64,000 nt of DNA from Pseudoscleropodium purum (lineage: Eukaryota > Streptophyta > Bryopsida > Hypnales > Brachytheciaceae): assembly GCA_963969395.1 (NCBI GenBank), contig OZ017796.1, forward strand, positions 18,354,501-18,418,500, read 5' to 3'. Made by a program: the position numbers and the translations under genes. The notes under the pieces are model-generated. The model was not told the DNA's origin, did no database searches, and saw only the letters and a program-made list of their open reading frames with translations. Positions 34,990 to 47,002 of the stretch are shown here, one piece after another; position 1 is the stretch's first letter, and each line of letters begins with the position of its first letter.

Positions 34990-37050
34990 AACAATGCTGA
35001 GAAGGAGTGTTCATCTTCCATACTTCTCAATACATGAACCATGGCAATTTGTGCCAGTTTGATGTACTCTCCAAAGTTTTTGCGAAGTTAGGAGTTGGTG
35101 TCCAAGATTCTTCACAACTTCATTAGGGGGTTAACCAATTGTTGTGTAGGAGCATTTAGTAGAGGTAACTCCATGGCCGCATGTGCATTAGCAATTATTG
35201 TAATTTTAAGAAGAGGTTGCTAAGAGTCAAGAAGGAATTTATCTAAAATGGTAGGGACAAAATGTTTGCTCTTACCTTCTCCAACCCACTTAGGCTCTTT
35301 GCAAAACTCTTTTATGATCTCAAGATGCTTTTGGAAGTTGGCAGTGCAATCCCTTACAACTAATACTGCAGGTATACAATACCTAGTGCATCCATCAAGC
35401 CATGATTAGGGAAGTGACTAGCCATCTTGTCCATAAGCTTCCGTGTGGTAGTTAAGAATCTTCAAAAAGCATTTACAGAAAAGAAAAGGATACTAAGCTA
35501 TGGACGCTATTATTGAAAAGTGGCATTTGCAATTACAGTACAAAAAGCAAAGAACTCACCTTTGCAAATGTTTTGGATAGTGGAAATAATTGTTGCATAC
35601 ACCATGTTTCCATTGTGTAGAGTTTATAGCACCTCTCTACCCACTACAAATGTCAAACTCTCATATAGAAAATTCAAATTTGCCTCCCACTTCATCAAAA
35701 TTTGCTTATGAGAACACTAAACAACTTGGTTAAATGTGTGGAACTCAACCTTGTGGAAGGTTGTATCATTGTTCAAGTAAAATGTGAAAAGGTTACTACG
35801 GTAGGTGGCTAGTGCTTCCACAAAATCACAAAATGAAGTCATCTTGTTTTTGAGCCCATTGTTTGAGAGTATTCACAACCTCCAGCATTGGCAACATAGC
35901 CAACACTTTAAGCAACATATAGAAATCCAACAAGAGAGCTAGATTAGCGAGGGCACAAACAAAGCACACAAGATTATTAGAAACAAAGTGAAGCACACAA
36001 GGTTACAAATACAAGGTTAAGCACACAAGGTCACAAAAACTTCTAAGCACATTGTAAACTTCCATTGCTTGTTAGCAAATTGTAAGCAAAGCAAAGCTTC
36101 TAAGCAAACCATAAACTTTGACAACTTGACTCTAAACTATTGTGCACCGACTAGGATCATGAAGTCACTTCAAAAACAAAAAGAAATAGAAAACAAACTA
36201 ACAAAATAGTATACAATACAAAACAAGTGATAAAAAAAATTTGGAATTGAATAAAAAATGCAAAAAGAAAGCAGAATAGGAGCAGAAACTCACCTGTGCC
36301 TTCTACCCCCACTTCTTGTCATTCTTGTTAGCACTCAAAGCATCCATGATCATGGTGGTGAATTTGTTAGAAGTGGCACCGTCGGCATCCATCTTTTGGA
36401 TTGAGAGCATGAGTGGAACGTGATACTAGTTTACCATCACATAAGCATGAATCGCAATCCAACTTGTATTGTTGCAAGTAGTGGATTTGTTTGCGGTCAA
36501 AGCAAAATATGCGGCACTACTTATAAGTGTCTTGATTTTTTGTTTCACAAAATCATAGAGATGTTCTACCATAACCCAACCAGAACCATTTGCCTAGTGT
36601 TTGCAAGGCAATTTGGAAATGTTGAAGAACTCATATATTTCAAATTGTGCTTCAAATTTATTCATTGGTTGTCCACTTGCAAGCATCTAGAACAACGTTG
36701 CAAACATTTTTAAGTTCTCCATCTTTGTGTCTGTCAATTAGGCAGTAGGGGATCCTATGGCAAAGTTGCCGATCTTGGTGCATTGTAAATCTCTACAACT
36801 GAAAGAGTTTCTAGAAGATGTAAAGTTAGTCCACATTGTCATCCTACTTCTTGTTCTCTTTCTAGCCCTAGCCTTGAGGGCTTGCTTTGATACTTGAGCC
36901 ATTCACTCTACTGCCTTTGCTTCTTTATCTAATTGTGCCAATCTCTGTTGCTGCCTTTCCACAACATTCTTGTTATGCATGGCCTTCACCGTACTCGTGA
37001 ATCCGATGTCCGTTGGAGTAAAAGGATAGTCTACCATCTAGTCATAAGAA
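34990..37050 (-). pseudogene. hAT-like transposase fossil (ZNF862/C17orf113-like type), minus strand
   Basis: Reading the complement from high to low coordinates gives a consistent series of peptide blocks broken by stops and frameshifts. Near 36990-36890: FTPTDIGFTSTVKAMHNK and a VERQQQRLAQLDKEAKAV helix. Near 36540-36330: SSAAYFALTANKSTTCNNT, SWIAIHAYVM, a stop, HVPLMLSIQKMDADGATSN. Near 35905-35720: LAMLPMLEVVNTLKQWAQKQ, then EFHTFNQVV. Near 35440-35180: MASHFPNHGLMDALGIVY, EFCKEPKWVGEGKSKHF, VPTILDKFLLDS. The block FALxAN...TxxNxSWIxIHAYV resembles the hAT-related FALSADEVTxxDNxSWI pattern. The interval 35930-36300, with GTGAG after the DALSAN block, may be an old intron. The family name is from memory of the pattern; inactivity is clear. 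Confidence 0.5.
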
Positions 37051-39959
37051 CCTTGAACCACTCGTCATGCAACAATCTTCCCTACAACAACCATGTCAAA
37101 TAAAGGAAAATAGAATTCCTACACTCCAACTCGACCACAACAACAAAAATCAAACAAAGTAGAAATTCAAAACAAGATATTGGGAGTTGTGATACAATTG
37201 TGCAATTGCAATGAGCCTGTAACTCTTGCTTTTGCACAATAAGCAGAACCCCAACAACTTTAAGCCCTCTACCACCCTGGACTTCATAAGCATCCATAAT
37301 TCTCTAATGATACAGAAAATGTAGTTGCACCTTACAACAAGTAGAAATCAATGTGGCTTCAAGTACATCACTAAGAGAAGAGAGTGGCTCTCTAAAATCC
37401 TATAGCATTGTGAAGTGGGCTATGGTAGTTGATCCATTTTTTACCATAACCCATGCCTGTCATATAGGCTACACTCTTTCCAATCAGTACGATAAAAACA
37501 AGAGATTAATTATGGCACAATGTACAACGTAGTCATGGCACATTATGATTGACTGTAGTCTTTGTTTATTTTAAACCCAACCTATGGTTGGAAATAAGAA
37601 GGCCTATAAGACAGGAATATGTCGAACAAAATCTTCAACAAAAAAATTTGTAATAATAAAATTCTGAAAAAATATGGAATTCTTCTAAACCCTGTTTCTA
37701 TACATGGGAAAATTCTTGCACTCAAGAAACCTATGCTTCAAATATGCAAAATTGCTTAAGTGGTCGAAAATGGGTCGGCTACTATACATGAGGTGCATTA
37801 AGGACATGAAGGTAGTGCTGTGGAAATTGAAAGATGAAGAGAAGGTGGCCATGAAGAGCATGAAATGCTTAGAGGAGGTGGTGCCATTGCCATTGAATGG
37901 CAAAGAGAAAGTAGCTATGAAAAATAACAATCACATGAAGGTGGTGCAAAAATTGAAATTCAAGAGACATTGTGGGGCACAGTTGGCTCTGCAATGAGAA
38001 GGGAAGTTGCGTTTTGGTAGGTGGTGCTGGCAATATTGCGTTTGTTGCTATGACAATTCCACGTGGAAACAATACTAGGGCCTATGACTGCGCATGGTCA
38101 TGGGCAATTTTTAATGTTTTATTTTTATTTTTTTATATAGCCTTGGTGCTAGGTTCAAAATTTTGGTGCAATTTTGTTCCAAATTGCTAGAAAAAAAACA
38201 CTAAAGGGGAGGAGGCTTTGCATTGACTTATGAGCTACTAAGATGAAGTTTGAGTAGTTACTTTGCTACAAATATGAAGCCACAACAAAGAATATTCTTC
38301 TTAAAAAGCGTTGTTCTTTGTTCACCAATATGATTTTTTTGTTCCCCATTTCTAAGGTAAAGCACCTATAACCAACACTTTAAGCAATTTTGCATGTACT
38401 TTGAGGTGGAATCTACATATGAAATAATATTTAATACACTAGCTATTAGCAATCAAAAATTAAAAAGAATTTATAATTTTGTAAATATGCTATGAATTTG
38501 TAAAGTTCATTTACGTTGTGTACTCCAAAACAATTTTTTGCATTCATACATGCAAGTTGTACATTTTAGACTTCCCATATCTACATATTTTAAAAAATTA
38601 GTTTGTGGTATAATATAGGGAATGGATGCTTTTACATTAGTACTATAGGGATAGAGCTTCTTGTAGTATAGCTTGTTGTTATTATTGATCATTTTCTACC
38701 ACACATGGAATATTATTTTGATTGCAAAAGATAAATGCAAAGACACCATCCCAATGATGGTTGTGAGCGGGCAAAAGTAGTTAATGGATAAAGAAAACAA
38801 ATTTCCTAGACACTTATAGAAAAGAAATTTCTAATTTTTGGTTTCCTTACATTGGTAGACAAAGTTTTACTTCCCTCTTTGTTGAGAGTTTTGTTTTTAA
38901 ATGCCATTGGAGATATTGCACATGAACTTTTATTTTTCTATATTTTTCGCACATCCCAATGTAGAAGTGCACACTTTGTTTTATGGGTTTTAAGATATTT
39001 TTGGAAATTTTTGGATCACCTTTTGATGAAAGAACAAGATCAATTACCAATATAATCAACCAAAAAATGATCGGATTCCTAGATGAATACATAAAATCTT
39101 TGTTTCCACTCTTTCTACAAAAATAATTCATTGGATACTTATATTCTTTTGCATTCTTATTGGATTAAATTGGAATATTGAAACCTAACCTACCTTTAAG
39201 AAGATTCATATCATCAATTTAGATAGAGACATCTAATTCTAATAGAAGTGTTTTTACATCATCTACTAAGTTTCCTAGAAGGAACAAAGAAGGGTGGCAA
39301 AAGCTCCATCATGTCTTTGAGGCAACCAATGGGAGTTGAAGCATCTTTTGCTTCAAAGATGTTTGTTTATTCCTCAGAGGATAATGAGAATCATGGGAGC
39401 TATTGTAAATCACTCTTTTCAAAAATTGTCACATTTCCCCACCTCTCTTCATGCATCAAATGTAGTTGCATTGCTTTGAAAATGGTATTGCCATAATAAA
39501 AGCGTTGTAGATTGGGAGGTGTTCAGGTGGGAGGAGGCACTTGTTTGCAAGGTAATTTGAGAGGAAAGAGACGTTCGATTCAAAGTAGAATTGTGCACAA
39601 AGCCATTTGCTCTTTGCTTGCACAATTTAAAATCAATGTGGTAGATTCCTTAGGCTATCCCCAAAGAATGAAATGTTCTTAGAGGATTAAGAGGAGTCTA
39701 ATGACATGAGTAAGTCTCCTATGCCTTCAATTTTAAAAAATTCATAAACTTTTCTCTGGGTGTGGAAAAAATTACGAAATTACTTGGGGTAGGGTTTCTC
39801 TCATGTAGGCTATCAATTTCATCATTTTGAACCACCAAGCTATTTGGGGCCGAAAAGTGTCGGTTCTAGGTGGGCTACACCTTATAGCATCTGTTGCCAT
39901 GGGTTTTTTAGTACCTACAGAAATAGGGAGGGGCGTAGCGGCATGGTAAATTGGTAAGA
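37051..39959. other. No gene seen; overlapping short frames at 37.7-38.2 kb
   Basis: Frames overlap on both strands at 37685-38190 (for example a lysine-rich plus-strand frame) but none shows a known motif, and opposite-strand overlap argues against coding. GC content rises toward 39960, where the promoter region of the next gene starts. Confidence 0.45.
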
Positions 39960-41029
39960 AAATAGTCAAGTCTTGTGGCGAAGCTGCCCCAGCGGAGACG
40001 CCGACGCCAACAATAGCTGAGCATCCCGAAGTGGCGCCTAAACCCGCCCATGCCTTTTTCTGTTTTCAGGCGTGCTGCTCAGCTGCAGCGTCACGGTTGG
40101 CCCGATTCCCCACCTTTGCGCGTCCGCCAGCGCGCAGCGGTCGATGCAGTTGGTGAGCTTTGATCTCGATCACGTTCTCGTTGCCCTACTGCCAAAGCTG
40201 GCAGGATGCCCGAATTTTCAAAATTTTTAATTCCAGGGCGCGTTTGGAGGGAATCCATGCGCCTCCAGATCGCGTCCTTCGTGCAGGCTGAATGATGTTT
40301 TCTCGGCGAAAGGGCCCAGGAGCTCGCGCTTTTCGGGGAGAACAACTCCGGCAACTTCTGCGTCGTCGTTGGCGTCGTTGCTTCTGGAATATTGGTGGCG
40401 ATGGCGAGATGCTCGACAGCGGGCATTGCTGGAGCTTGTACCCGTAGTCTCTCTTCTTGTTACCAGGATAGCTCGGGATCTTTGGTTCTCGGTACAGCAT
40501 TGGGGGAGAGCCTTGTGACGGCATGATTGAGTAGAGATCGAGGTGGTTTGTTTGCTCGATCAGTTGTTTGCGAGATTGAGTTCAGGTTCTTGTTCCGGTG
40601 CTCGCGGGGATGTAGGTTCGGGGTTCTCAGGGTCGACATGCAACGGGGGTATGAGGTTCTTGGTTTAAGGATTCGAGAGATTGGCGGGATGCTCCAGAGC
40701 GCCTCATGCTTGCATTGGTGGAGGCCGTATCCGTAGTTTCTCTTCTTGTTATTAGCAGGATAAGTTGCGATCTTCTCCTTCTCGGCCCCATCTTGAACTT
40801 TCTTAGGTTTCTTGCAACCATCCTCTTTGATTATGTAGAGAGGTGGATTGTTTGCTTAGCTTTCTCGCGAGATTTAGGTCAAGTTCGTGATCCGGTCTTT
40901 TGCTGATGATGCTTAGTGTGGGCATGCAATGATGATATTGGATTCTTGGTTTTAAGGACCCGAGAGAGATTGGTTTGTACGGTCACTCGGAGAACCGGAA
41001 GGGACGATTTCGTGGGTTTTGGAGACGAA
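39960..41029 (+). promoter_or_regulatory. GC-rich, CpG-rich promoter/5' leader of the gene at 41030
   Basis: Composition changes abruptly near 39960 from AT-rich DNA to CpG-rich sequence that runs into the coding region. This looks like a promoter and long 5' untranslated leader. Open frames on the minus strand here look like by-products of base composition: they recur in several frames and match no family I know. Two short upstream ORFs start at ATGs near 40924-40930, one of them ATG-CAA-TGA, and might affect translation. A transcription start cannot be placed by eye. Confidence 0.5.
40403..40975 (+). repeat. Two-copy tandem duplication (unit about 280 bp) in the 5' leader
   Basis: The copies run from about 40403 to 40683 and from about 40684 to 40975. 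Matching landmarks in order: GATGCTC near 40409 and 40689; CCCGTAGTCTCTCTTCTTGTTA (40441 on) against CCGTAGTTTCTCTTCTTGTTA (40731 on); a GAGGTGG.TTGTTTGCT stretch near 40541 and 40841; GAGGTTCTTGGTTTAAGGA near 40652 against GGATTCTTGGTTTTAAGGA near 40940. The copies have diverged by substitutions and small indels, so the duplication is not recent. The second copy ends about 55 bases before the start codon. Confidence 0.8.
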
Positions 41030-41968
41030 ATGGCGTCTTCTTCGTTCAAGGATACGTCTTCCGAGGCCACAGGTTCCATGAGGTCTCCGTTGTCGAGTTT
41101 CATGCGGTCGCCAATGTCGAGTTCGATGATGCCGTCCCCGGTGTCGTCCCGGTTGATGATGGAATTTGAATCTGCATTCATGATGGAACAGGAGGAGCCT
41201 ATTCGTTTTCTAGGCACCGACATTCTTCCGTACCTCTCGCAGCCGAGTTCTTGCAGCTCTAGTTCCGATTTCGACACACAAAGCAGCGGCGGGTCCGGAT
41301 CAGGATCCACCTCGTTTTGCGACTTAAACGATTCGAACCGCATCACTCTGGGGAGCCTCATTGGACTTCCCATGGCTGATTCGTTTCGCAATTTCGGCGA
41401 GTCACTCCGTTTGCTGTCACGCGGGGACAGTCACTACGACAGCGGGAGCAGCAATCGGTCCATCGACGGGCCACCACGTCGCTCCAGGTCCTGCAGTCTT
41501 CTTGGCGACATTTTCCGGTGCTTGCAGCGTACGAGAACCGATTACGTCAACAACGTTCCGGTTGGGAGGAACATGGCCAATCTAGCCTCTTTTACAATCA
41601 CGGAAGTCTCGGAGGAGGAGGAACGAGACTCAGATAATGACAGTGGTCCCACTGTGTTCGAAAATTCCGTCTTTGTTGAACGCGATACTCTAGGTAGCCG
41701 CATCTACGAATTCAATCCTTTGTACGCAACGTCTGAGGTCGATCCAGCATCTCGAGATGTGAGCCTTGTGCGAGAGAGTCCTGGTTCAGAAAAGATTAAG
41801 GAATCGGATGACGAGAAGAGCACTTCGAGATTGAGCATCCAAGTGAGCACGCCAACGACGCCAACGAACCCGTTGAGTCCGCCAGGGGATTTCCAGCCAC
41901 TATCTCCTATGCGGACCGTTCTGACGGCCATTTGCTGCCGTCTGGGCGACGACTGCCCGAGTGACTGA
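41030..41968 (+). CDS. Plant-specific Ser-rich protein of unknown function, resembling the At3g17950 family
   Basis: Single-exon frame of 312 residues, visibly GC-richer than its surroundings and open throughout. The start at 41030 is the first in-frame ATG and has strong context (A at -3, G at +4). The frame stays open upstream to 40916 but has no ATG there. The N-terminus is rich in Ser, Met and Pro (repeated RSPLSS/RSPMSS, residues about 15-35). Residues about 78-110 carry an acidic Ser run (SSSSDFDTQSSG) followed by ITLGSLIGL. That pairing is what I recall from the uncharacterised Arabidopsis At3g17950-type proteins. A basic RRSRSCSLLGDIFRCL segment (about 155-170) could be a phosphorylation or amphipathic site. 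The C-terminus ends with a TPTTPTNPLSPPG Pro-rich stretch and a CC pair. No signal peptide or membrane segment is visible. The reading frame is secure; the family assignment rests on short motifs from memory and the function is unknown. Confidence 0.8.
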   Translation: MASSSFKDTSSEATGSMRSPLSSFMRSPMSSSMMPSPVSSRLMMEFESAFMMEQEEPIRFLGTDILPYLSQPSSCSSSSDFDTQSSGGSGSGSTSFCDLNDSNRITLGSLIGLPMADSFRNFGESLRLLSRGDSHYDSGSSNRSIDGPPRRSRSCSLLGDIFRCLQRTRTDYVNNVPVGRNMANLASFTITEVSEEEERDSDNDSGPTVFENSVFVERDTLGSRIYEFNPLYATSEVDPASRDVSLVRESPGSEKIKESDDEKSTSRLSIQVSTPTTPTNPLSPPGDFQPLSPMRTVLTAICCRLGDDCPSD

Positions 41969-41999
41969 TAATTTCTTGGATGCGGCGGATGTTTGCGAG

Positions 42000-42430
42000 A
42001 CGACCTATGATTCTGCCTCTTGTTGGGCAAACCATGATCTTAATGATACTACATGAAGGGTTTCATGTGCTGTTTATCATCAGGTATTTTGTTAATACCA
42101 GCATAACCTACGATGCCAACTCTTGTGCAGCAAACCATGATCTTAACGATACTGTATGAGGGTTTTTTAGTGTTGTCTATCATCAGGTATTTACTGAATA
42201 CCAACATGATCTAGGATGCCCAACTCTTGTGACCCGGTAAACCGTGGCCTGTATGTTACTCGCTGAAGTATCAAGCGTTTCTGGTGCTTGTTCATCGCTC
42301 AGTTTTTTGTTTTTTTAATACAGACATGACCTAGAATGCGAACTCTGGTGGGGCAAACGTGATCTGTATGATTCTGTATGAAGAATCAAGGGATTTCTGG
42401 TGCTGTACGTCACCAGTTATTTTTAGAGCG
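42000..42430 (+). repeat. Four-unit tandem repeat (about 103-120 bp) just downstream of the gene, probably 3' UTR
   Basis: Units start near 42014, 42117, 42220 and 42340. Each carries an AACTCTTGTG-like start, then GCAAACCATGATCT, a TGTATGA.G stretch, GTGCTGT.T.TCATCAG, and TACCA.CATGACCTA.GATGC. A fragment of a preceding unit (GACCTATGATTCTGC) precedes the first, about 30 bases after the stop codon. Units differ by substitutions and small insertions. With the 5' leader duplication, both sides of this gene carry local tandem amplification. Confidence 0.8.
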
Positions 42431-44252
42431 AAAGTTTTCAGGTAAATTTGTAACTTCTGCTCCTTTATTCCGGTTAGACTGTTCGTGGAAGTGCAAGGTA
42501 CCGAATCGACTTCTGGTGCGTTTGATACAAGTTTTTTCGGATTGGTTTTACACTGCGGCAACGTCTGCGAAGTGGAGTGCTCGTGACCAGACGAAGTGTG
42601 TGATCTTCAGATCTCAGGTTGAGCTCAGCTGTAAGACGCGTAGTTCAAGAAGTGGCGAGATAGAAAAGGGAATTAATTCTTTTCCTTCTTAGCTTAGTGC
42701 TCTCAGATTATATTTGTTGCTTATTGAAGGAGAATAACAACCGACAACGATCATTTCTTCATGATCAACATGTAACATCATGTTTCTTCAAGCTTGCTGA
42801 TGCATTGTTTTGAATTGAAGATGGCGTGCATCATTGACAGGTTCCATGGCCGATTCAGTCTTGCAAGGCAACATGTTCACTCCTTTTCAATCTAACTGAT
42901 TTGTCGCTTGACATTTCTTTGAAGGTCCTGTTATGTCTTGAGTCGATGCTGAGTTCTTCCCTTCTCTTTCTGTCCCAACTCTCTGCAGTGACTGCTCCGT
43001 GTCAGTACTGTTTGAGTCGCGGGATAAATATGCAGCTGGACGTTATTTACCAGATTGAGAATCACTGAGCAATGCTGAAAAGTGAATGAAAAGCGAATCC
43101 CAGCATTGCCATGGCATTCAGAATGTAGACAAATATTTGTCCCATCCAACCGGATCCTACACTACATTCTTAATAACACTATTCATCTTCTACAGGAATC
43201 TTTATTGTGTCCATTGACATATCTTTTGGGTTCCTACACTCTCTCCAAGACATTTGATTCTTCCACCATTTAAACCTAAAAAATAATTTCCTCCTAAAAG
43301 ACAGTCTTGTGATTCATTTTCATTCAAGAATGTTATATACAAATCTAAAGTTCTTAGTGTCCGTATGCATTTGTTGATCTATCAATATTCTTTTATTTAA
43401 GTTTCTATAAAATTGATTGACTGATTTCTTTAAGCAAAATCATGGTTAAAATAGAGTTGTGGAATTCGTACATCTTCTCCTTGATCCAACATTAAGGGTT
43501 GGATTATACCTCTTCAAAAAGTCATGAAGACAATAAGACAAATGATACTAATGCAATTAAGGTAAAGCCTACATGATGCATGATGGATTCAATGGGAAGG
43601 CATTCTAAAATAGATTAGGATTCTATTTCTCATTGCATTGCCAGTGACAATCAATTGAAAATTGAAAATTTTGAAATGCCAAAAACTTGGATATTCTTAT
43701 ATAAGGAATGAATTCACAAAAGAAGTTTGGGAAATGAAATTTAGTTGGCAAACTAATGCAACCTAAATTAAAATAAAGGAGATCAAACCATTAGTACCCT
43801 TATACATTCTATATAAGATTGCATGCAAGGATGAGCTAAAGTCAAAACAATTGTGTGACTTCAAAATTATATAGCTTCAAAGGTTAAAAATATAGATAAA
43901 ACAATTGTCTTCATTGACAAAATGTTAAGGAATCAACAAAAAATAATAGGTTTATTTGGTGGTACTTAAGCAATTCATGCATTATTATATGACATTAGCA
44001 GTTTAGATTAAAGGTGTTTTTAATTTTTAAGAAAAAAAACAGTCCTTAATTAGTTAATCCTGTCACATCTAATATAACAGATTTGTAATCCACTGTAGCT
44101 TTTGAAGCATGAACCTAAAGAACTTGATTTTTTTTAATGAAAATGGATGTTTCCATTGTAATCATGTCCATTATTTTTTAGAAATTAAAAAAATCATTTT
44201 GTATTTAAAATTCAATTTTTTTATTTGTCATACTTTCAAGTTTTGAGTTTTG
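42431..44252. other. 3' flank of the gene at 41030, then AT-rich spacer
   Basis: 42431-43100 keeps moderate GC content and may include the end of the transcript; a frame at 42378-42692 overlaps the last tandem unit and is probably untranslated. From 43200 on the sequence is AT-rich without signals. Confidence 0.45.
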
Positions 44253-44973
44253 GGGTGAATGCAAGAAACACCTTTTGGTTTTGTTGCATTGGCCATAGTA
44301 CTCATGATTTTTTCAGTAATACTATAAAATTAGAAAAAAAATTTGAAAAATATGTTTAATGTATAAGCCTTTAAGGAGAAGGTACCTTATGAAGGAAAAG
44401 CATAGAAAAAAAATTTAAGTAGGAGAACTAGAAAAGTGCAAAATCTCATGAAAATAGGTACTTTGACATTTTAATTTGTAAAAAATAGGGAAGACAATTT
44501 CTAAAGAAACTAAAAATTGGAAATTTGAAAAGGCTTCATGATGAATAGATTTTACTAAATAAATGACCTTGAAACCATTTTCATTGTTTAGAATTGCGCA
44601 AGCAAGAGAGCCGTGTTTGCATGCATGTAGAGGACATAGAATAATGTTTTTTTAAGGTTTTTTTTGGTGGGCACATACATCTTCAGTGTAGGAATAGAGC
44701 TTAAAAATTTCAGCTCTATATCATTAATTTTGGATAGTCCCCAGTACTAAAAACCCCTAAAATGCAAAGTGTGACAAATTAGCTAAATTGAAATTTAAAT
44801 ATAACATAATTTTTGAAAATTTCTGAAAAATAATTTCTCTAATTATTGTCTAAATGCTGATCTTCACAAAAAAAAATCAAGTACATTGGCTTCAATTTGC
44901 AAAAGATATGACCAATCACAACTTAAAAACTACAAATGTGACAAAATAGTACTAGTGTTTCTTGCATTCACCC
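44253..44973. mobile_element. TIR element, 721 bp, 19-bp perfect terminal inverted repeats
   Basis: The termini 44253-44271 and 44955-44973 are perfect inverted complements of GGGTGAATGCAAGAAACAC. TTG lies immediately outside both ends, a possible 3-bp target duplication like the TWA of PIF/Harbinger. The termini resemble those of the 719-bp element at 47003. No coding capacity. Confidence 0.7.
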
Positions 44974-45219
44974 TTGGGAGGAATTAGATATTATACTAGA
45001 ATTAATGATCTAGAGCTAAAATTTTTGTGGTCTATTCCTACAATAGCTGTAGGTATGTTATATATGAGGGGAAACTAAAATTAGATTATTTAGTGTCCAC
45101 CACATGCGTGCAAATAGGGCTCCCTAATGTGCACTTTTGAACATTGAAGTTAGTTTCAAACTCATCCTTTTAGTAAAATCTTATTACCATTAAGTCCTCA
45201 CAAATGGACAAAATTTAGT

Positions 45220-45483
45220 GTATTTTTTGAATGTTTATACAATTTTCTAATAATTTAAATATCAAAGTGTCTATTTTCTTAAAAAACTTGTCACTTTATT
45301 TCGTGAATAACTTTTGACTTACATTTTTTTTAAATCTCAAGTTTTGGTAATATGTTATTCTTGAGCATTATACTAATTATCCATATTCTATTTTATTTTT
45401 AAATGTTTTAATCCATTAGATCATAGTATAATGAATACTAGCCAATACGGTGTAGAATTGACCAATCATTCTTGCAATCACCC
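45220..45483. mobile_element. Partial copy: right end of the GCAAGAAAC-terminus element family
   Basis: The segment ends ATTCTTGCAATCACCC followed by TTG. Its last 260 bases share TAACTTTT, AATTATCCATATT.TATT and an ATAGTA.AAT-like stretch with the right part of the 47003-47721 element. No left terminus was found at the expected distance, so it appears truncated. Confidence 0.45.
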
Positions 45484-46510
45484 TTGAACTCAATTGGGAA
45501 GTGCCCTAAGCCATAAAGGAATCAAAATTGACATATATTTTGGGTGATTCAAGGATGCTTATTTGTGTGCCATATTCACAAAGTATTTGATCATGGATTC
45601 TTTTAGAGTCCCTCATAGCCTCTATATATGAACAATACGTTCTTTTATAGAAGTCTACTTTGGAAAATATAAATATTACAACTATTGTCTAGTAAATTTG
45701 ATTTAAAATTTATTTTTTGATGATTCATCAATGTTAAAATGTTTTGTGTGCCATAGGACAATTGCAAAAAATGCTTGTATTATTTGTTGTGTTTTGATTA
45801 TTGTATTAGGAAAAAAATTTGGAAAAAAAATTTAATAAAAAATATGGATAACTAGTTGAACACTGAAAATAATGTATTCTTTAAAATTCAAGCCTAAGAA
45901 AAATATTCTCTAAAATATATGCACAAAATACATAAATTAGAAATTTCAAGGTAATAGATATTTTCATGTTTGTATTTTTTTTAAATAAAAAAAAAACTTT
46001 CAAAAAAATTAAAATAAATGTAAGTTTTTCCAACCTAATGGAGTTTCTAATCAAATAGTTACATCTTTATGAAAATGAATTCTACAATCTTAATATTGAT
46101 GATACATGTGCAAGATGGATATATACTATTTGTAGAAAATCATTTTGCCAAATTATGTTATCCTTGCAGATGACCTCATTTTCTAATTTTTAGCTTCCAA
46201 TTTGGTTTGGGGGATATTCAATACTACTCAATACCTCTAAAGGGGACATCTAATTGGGGATACTTTAAATATAATAAATTATTTTTGATGAATAATCTCC
46301 AGTGTATAATAAATTCTTGCATGTAAATTATGAATTTGTGGTCCTTTGGATGCATAAAAAAGAAATTATGACCAAAAATCATACTGCCTTGCAATAGGTG
46401 ATATGCATTAGGAAAAATTTCAGCCCTCAAAAAGGCTATGAGTTTTGAACACCCTTGATGCAATTAGAGAGGAATTCAACTATTTTTTTAATTTTTTAAT
46501 GAACGTTGCT

Positions 46511-46546
46511 GATGTGGCACTACTTGTGTCACATTAGTGCCACATC
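46511..46546. other. Short perfect hairpin
   Basis: GATGTGGCACTA at 46511-46522 pairs with TAGTGCCACATC at 46535-46546 around a 12-base loop. It is a GC-richer spot in very AT-rich DNA, perhaps the tip of an old foldback. No T-run follows and nothing ties it to a gene. Confidence 0.6.
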
Positions 46547-47002
46547 AAATTGTTATTATTCATTGTTTTAAAAAATATATATTTTTATTTTTTATACTAG
46601 CACTATAGGGGGCCAAAAAATGAATCATTAATGACCCTCCGCAAGGTTCAAATTTTTTCTAATGACATGGTATAAATATTTTTTACAATTGCTTTGTCCA
46701 CAATAATCTTCTCCATTATGAATGGTAAAAATTACTTTGACTTTTATCTTTAAAAGACATTACAAGTCTGATGAACATTTTGAATCCAAAACTTGAATTT
46801 TCACATAGTTTTTGATTTTAAATGCTTTAAAGCTTAACTAAGAAAATGTAACTTCAATAATCTATTTTTTTTATTTTTTTTATTGAAAAACATTGAAAAA
46901 TATACATATATATGATTGTGTGAGAAAAATATCAAATGTGTGTGTTTTATTATTAGAAACTAAAGAAATTTGACCAAGCAAGAAGCTGATTTGTCTTTTT
47001 TA

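Noticed and set aside
35940..36110. Short direct repeats of GCACACAAGGT that could suggest a CRISPR-like or satellite array
   Set aside because: Only a few irregularly spaced copies in a decayed transposon region of a eukaryotic genome; no array structure.
40091..40821. Minus-strand frames of 64-112 codons upstream of the 41030 gene
   Set aside because: Arg/Pro/Ser-rich translations without motifs in a CpG-rich leader region; different frames overlap one another.
40916..41029. 38-codon N-terminal extension of the serine-rich protein
   Set aside because: It would need a GTG start; the first in-frame ATG is at 41030 and has better initiation context.
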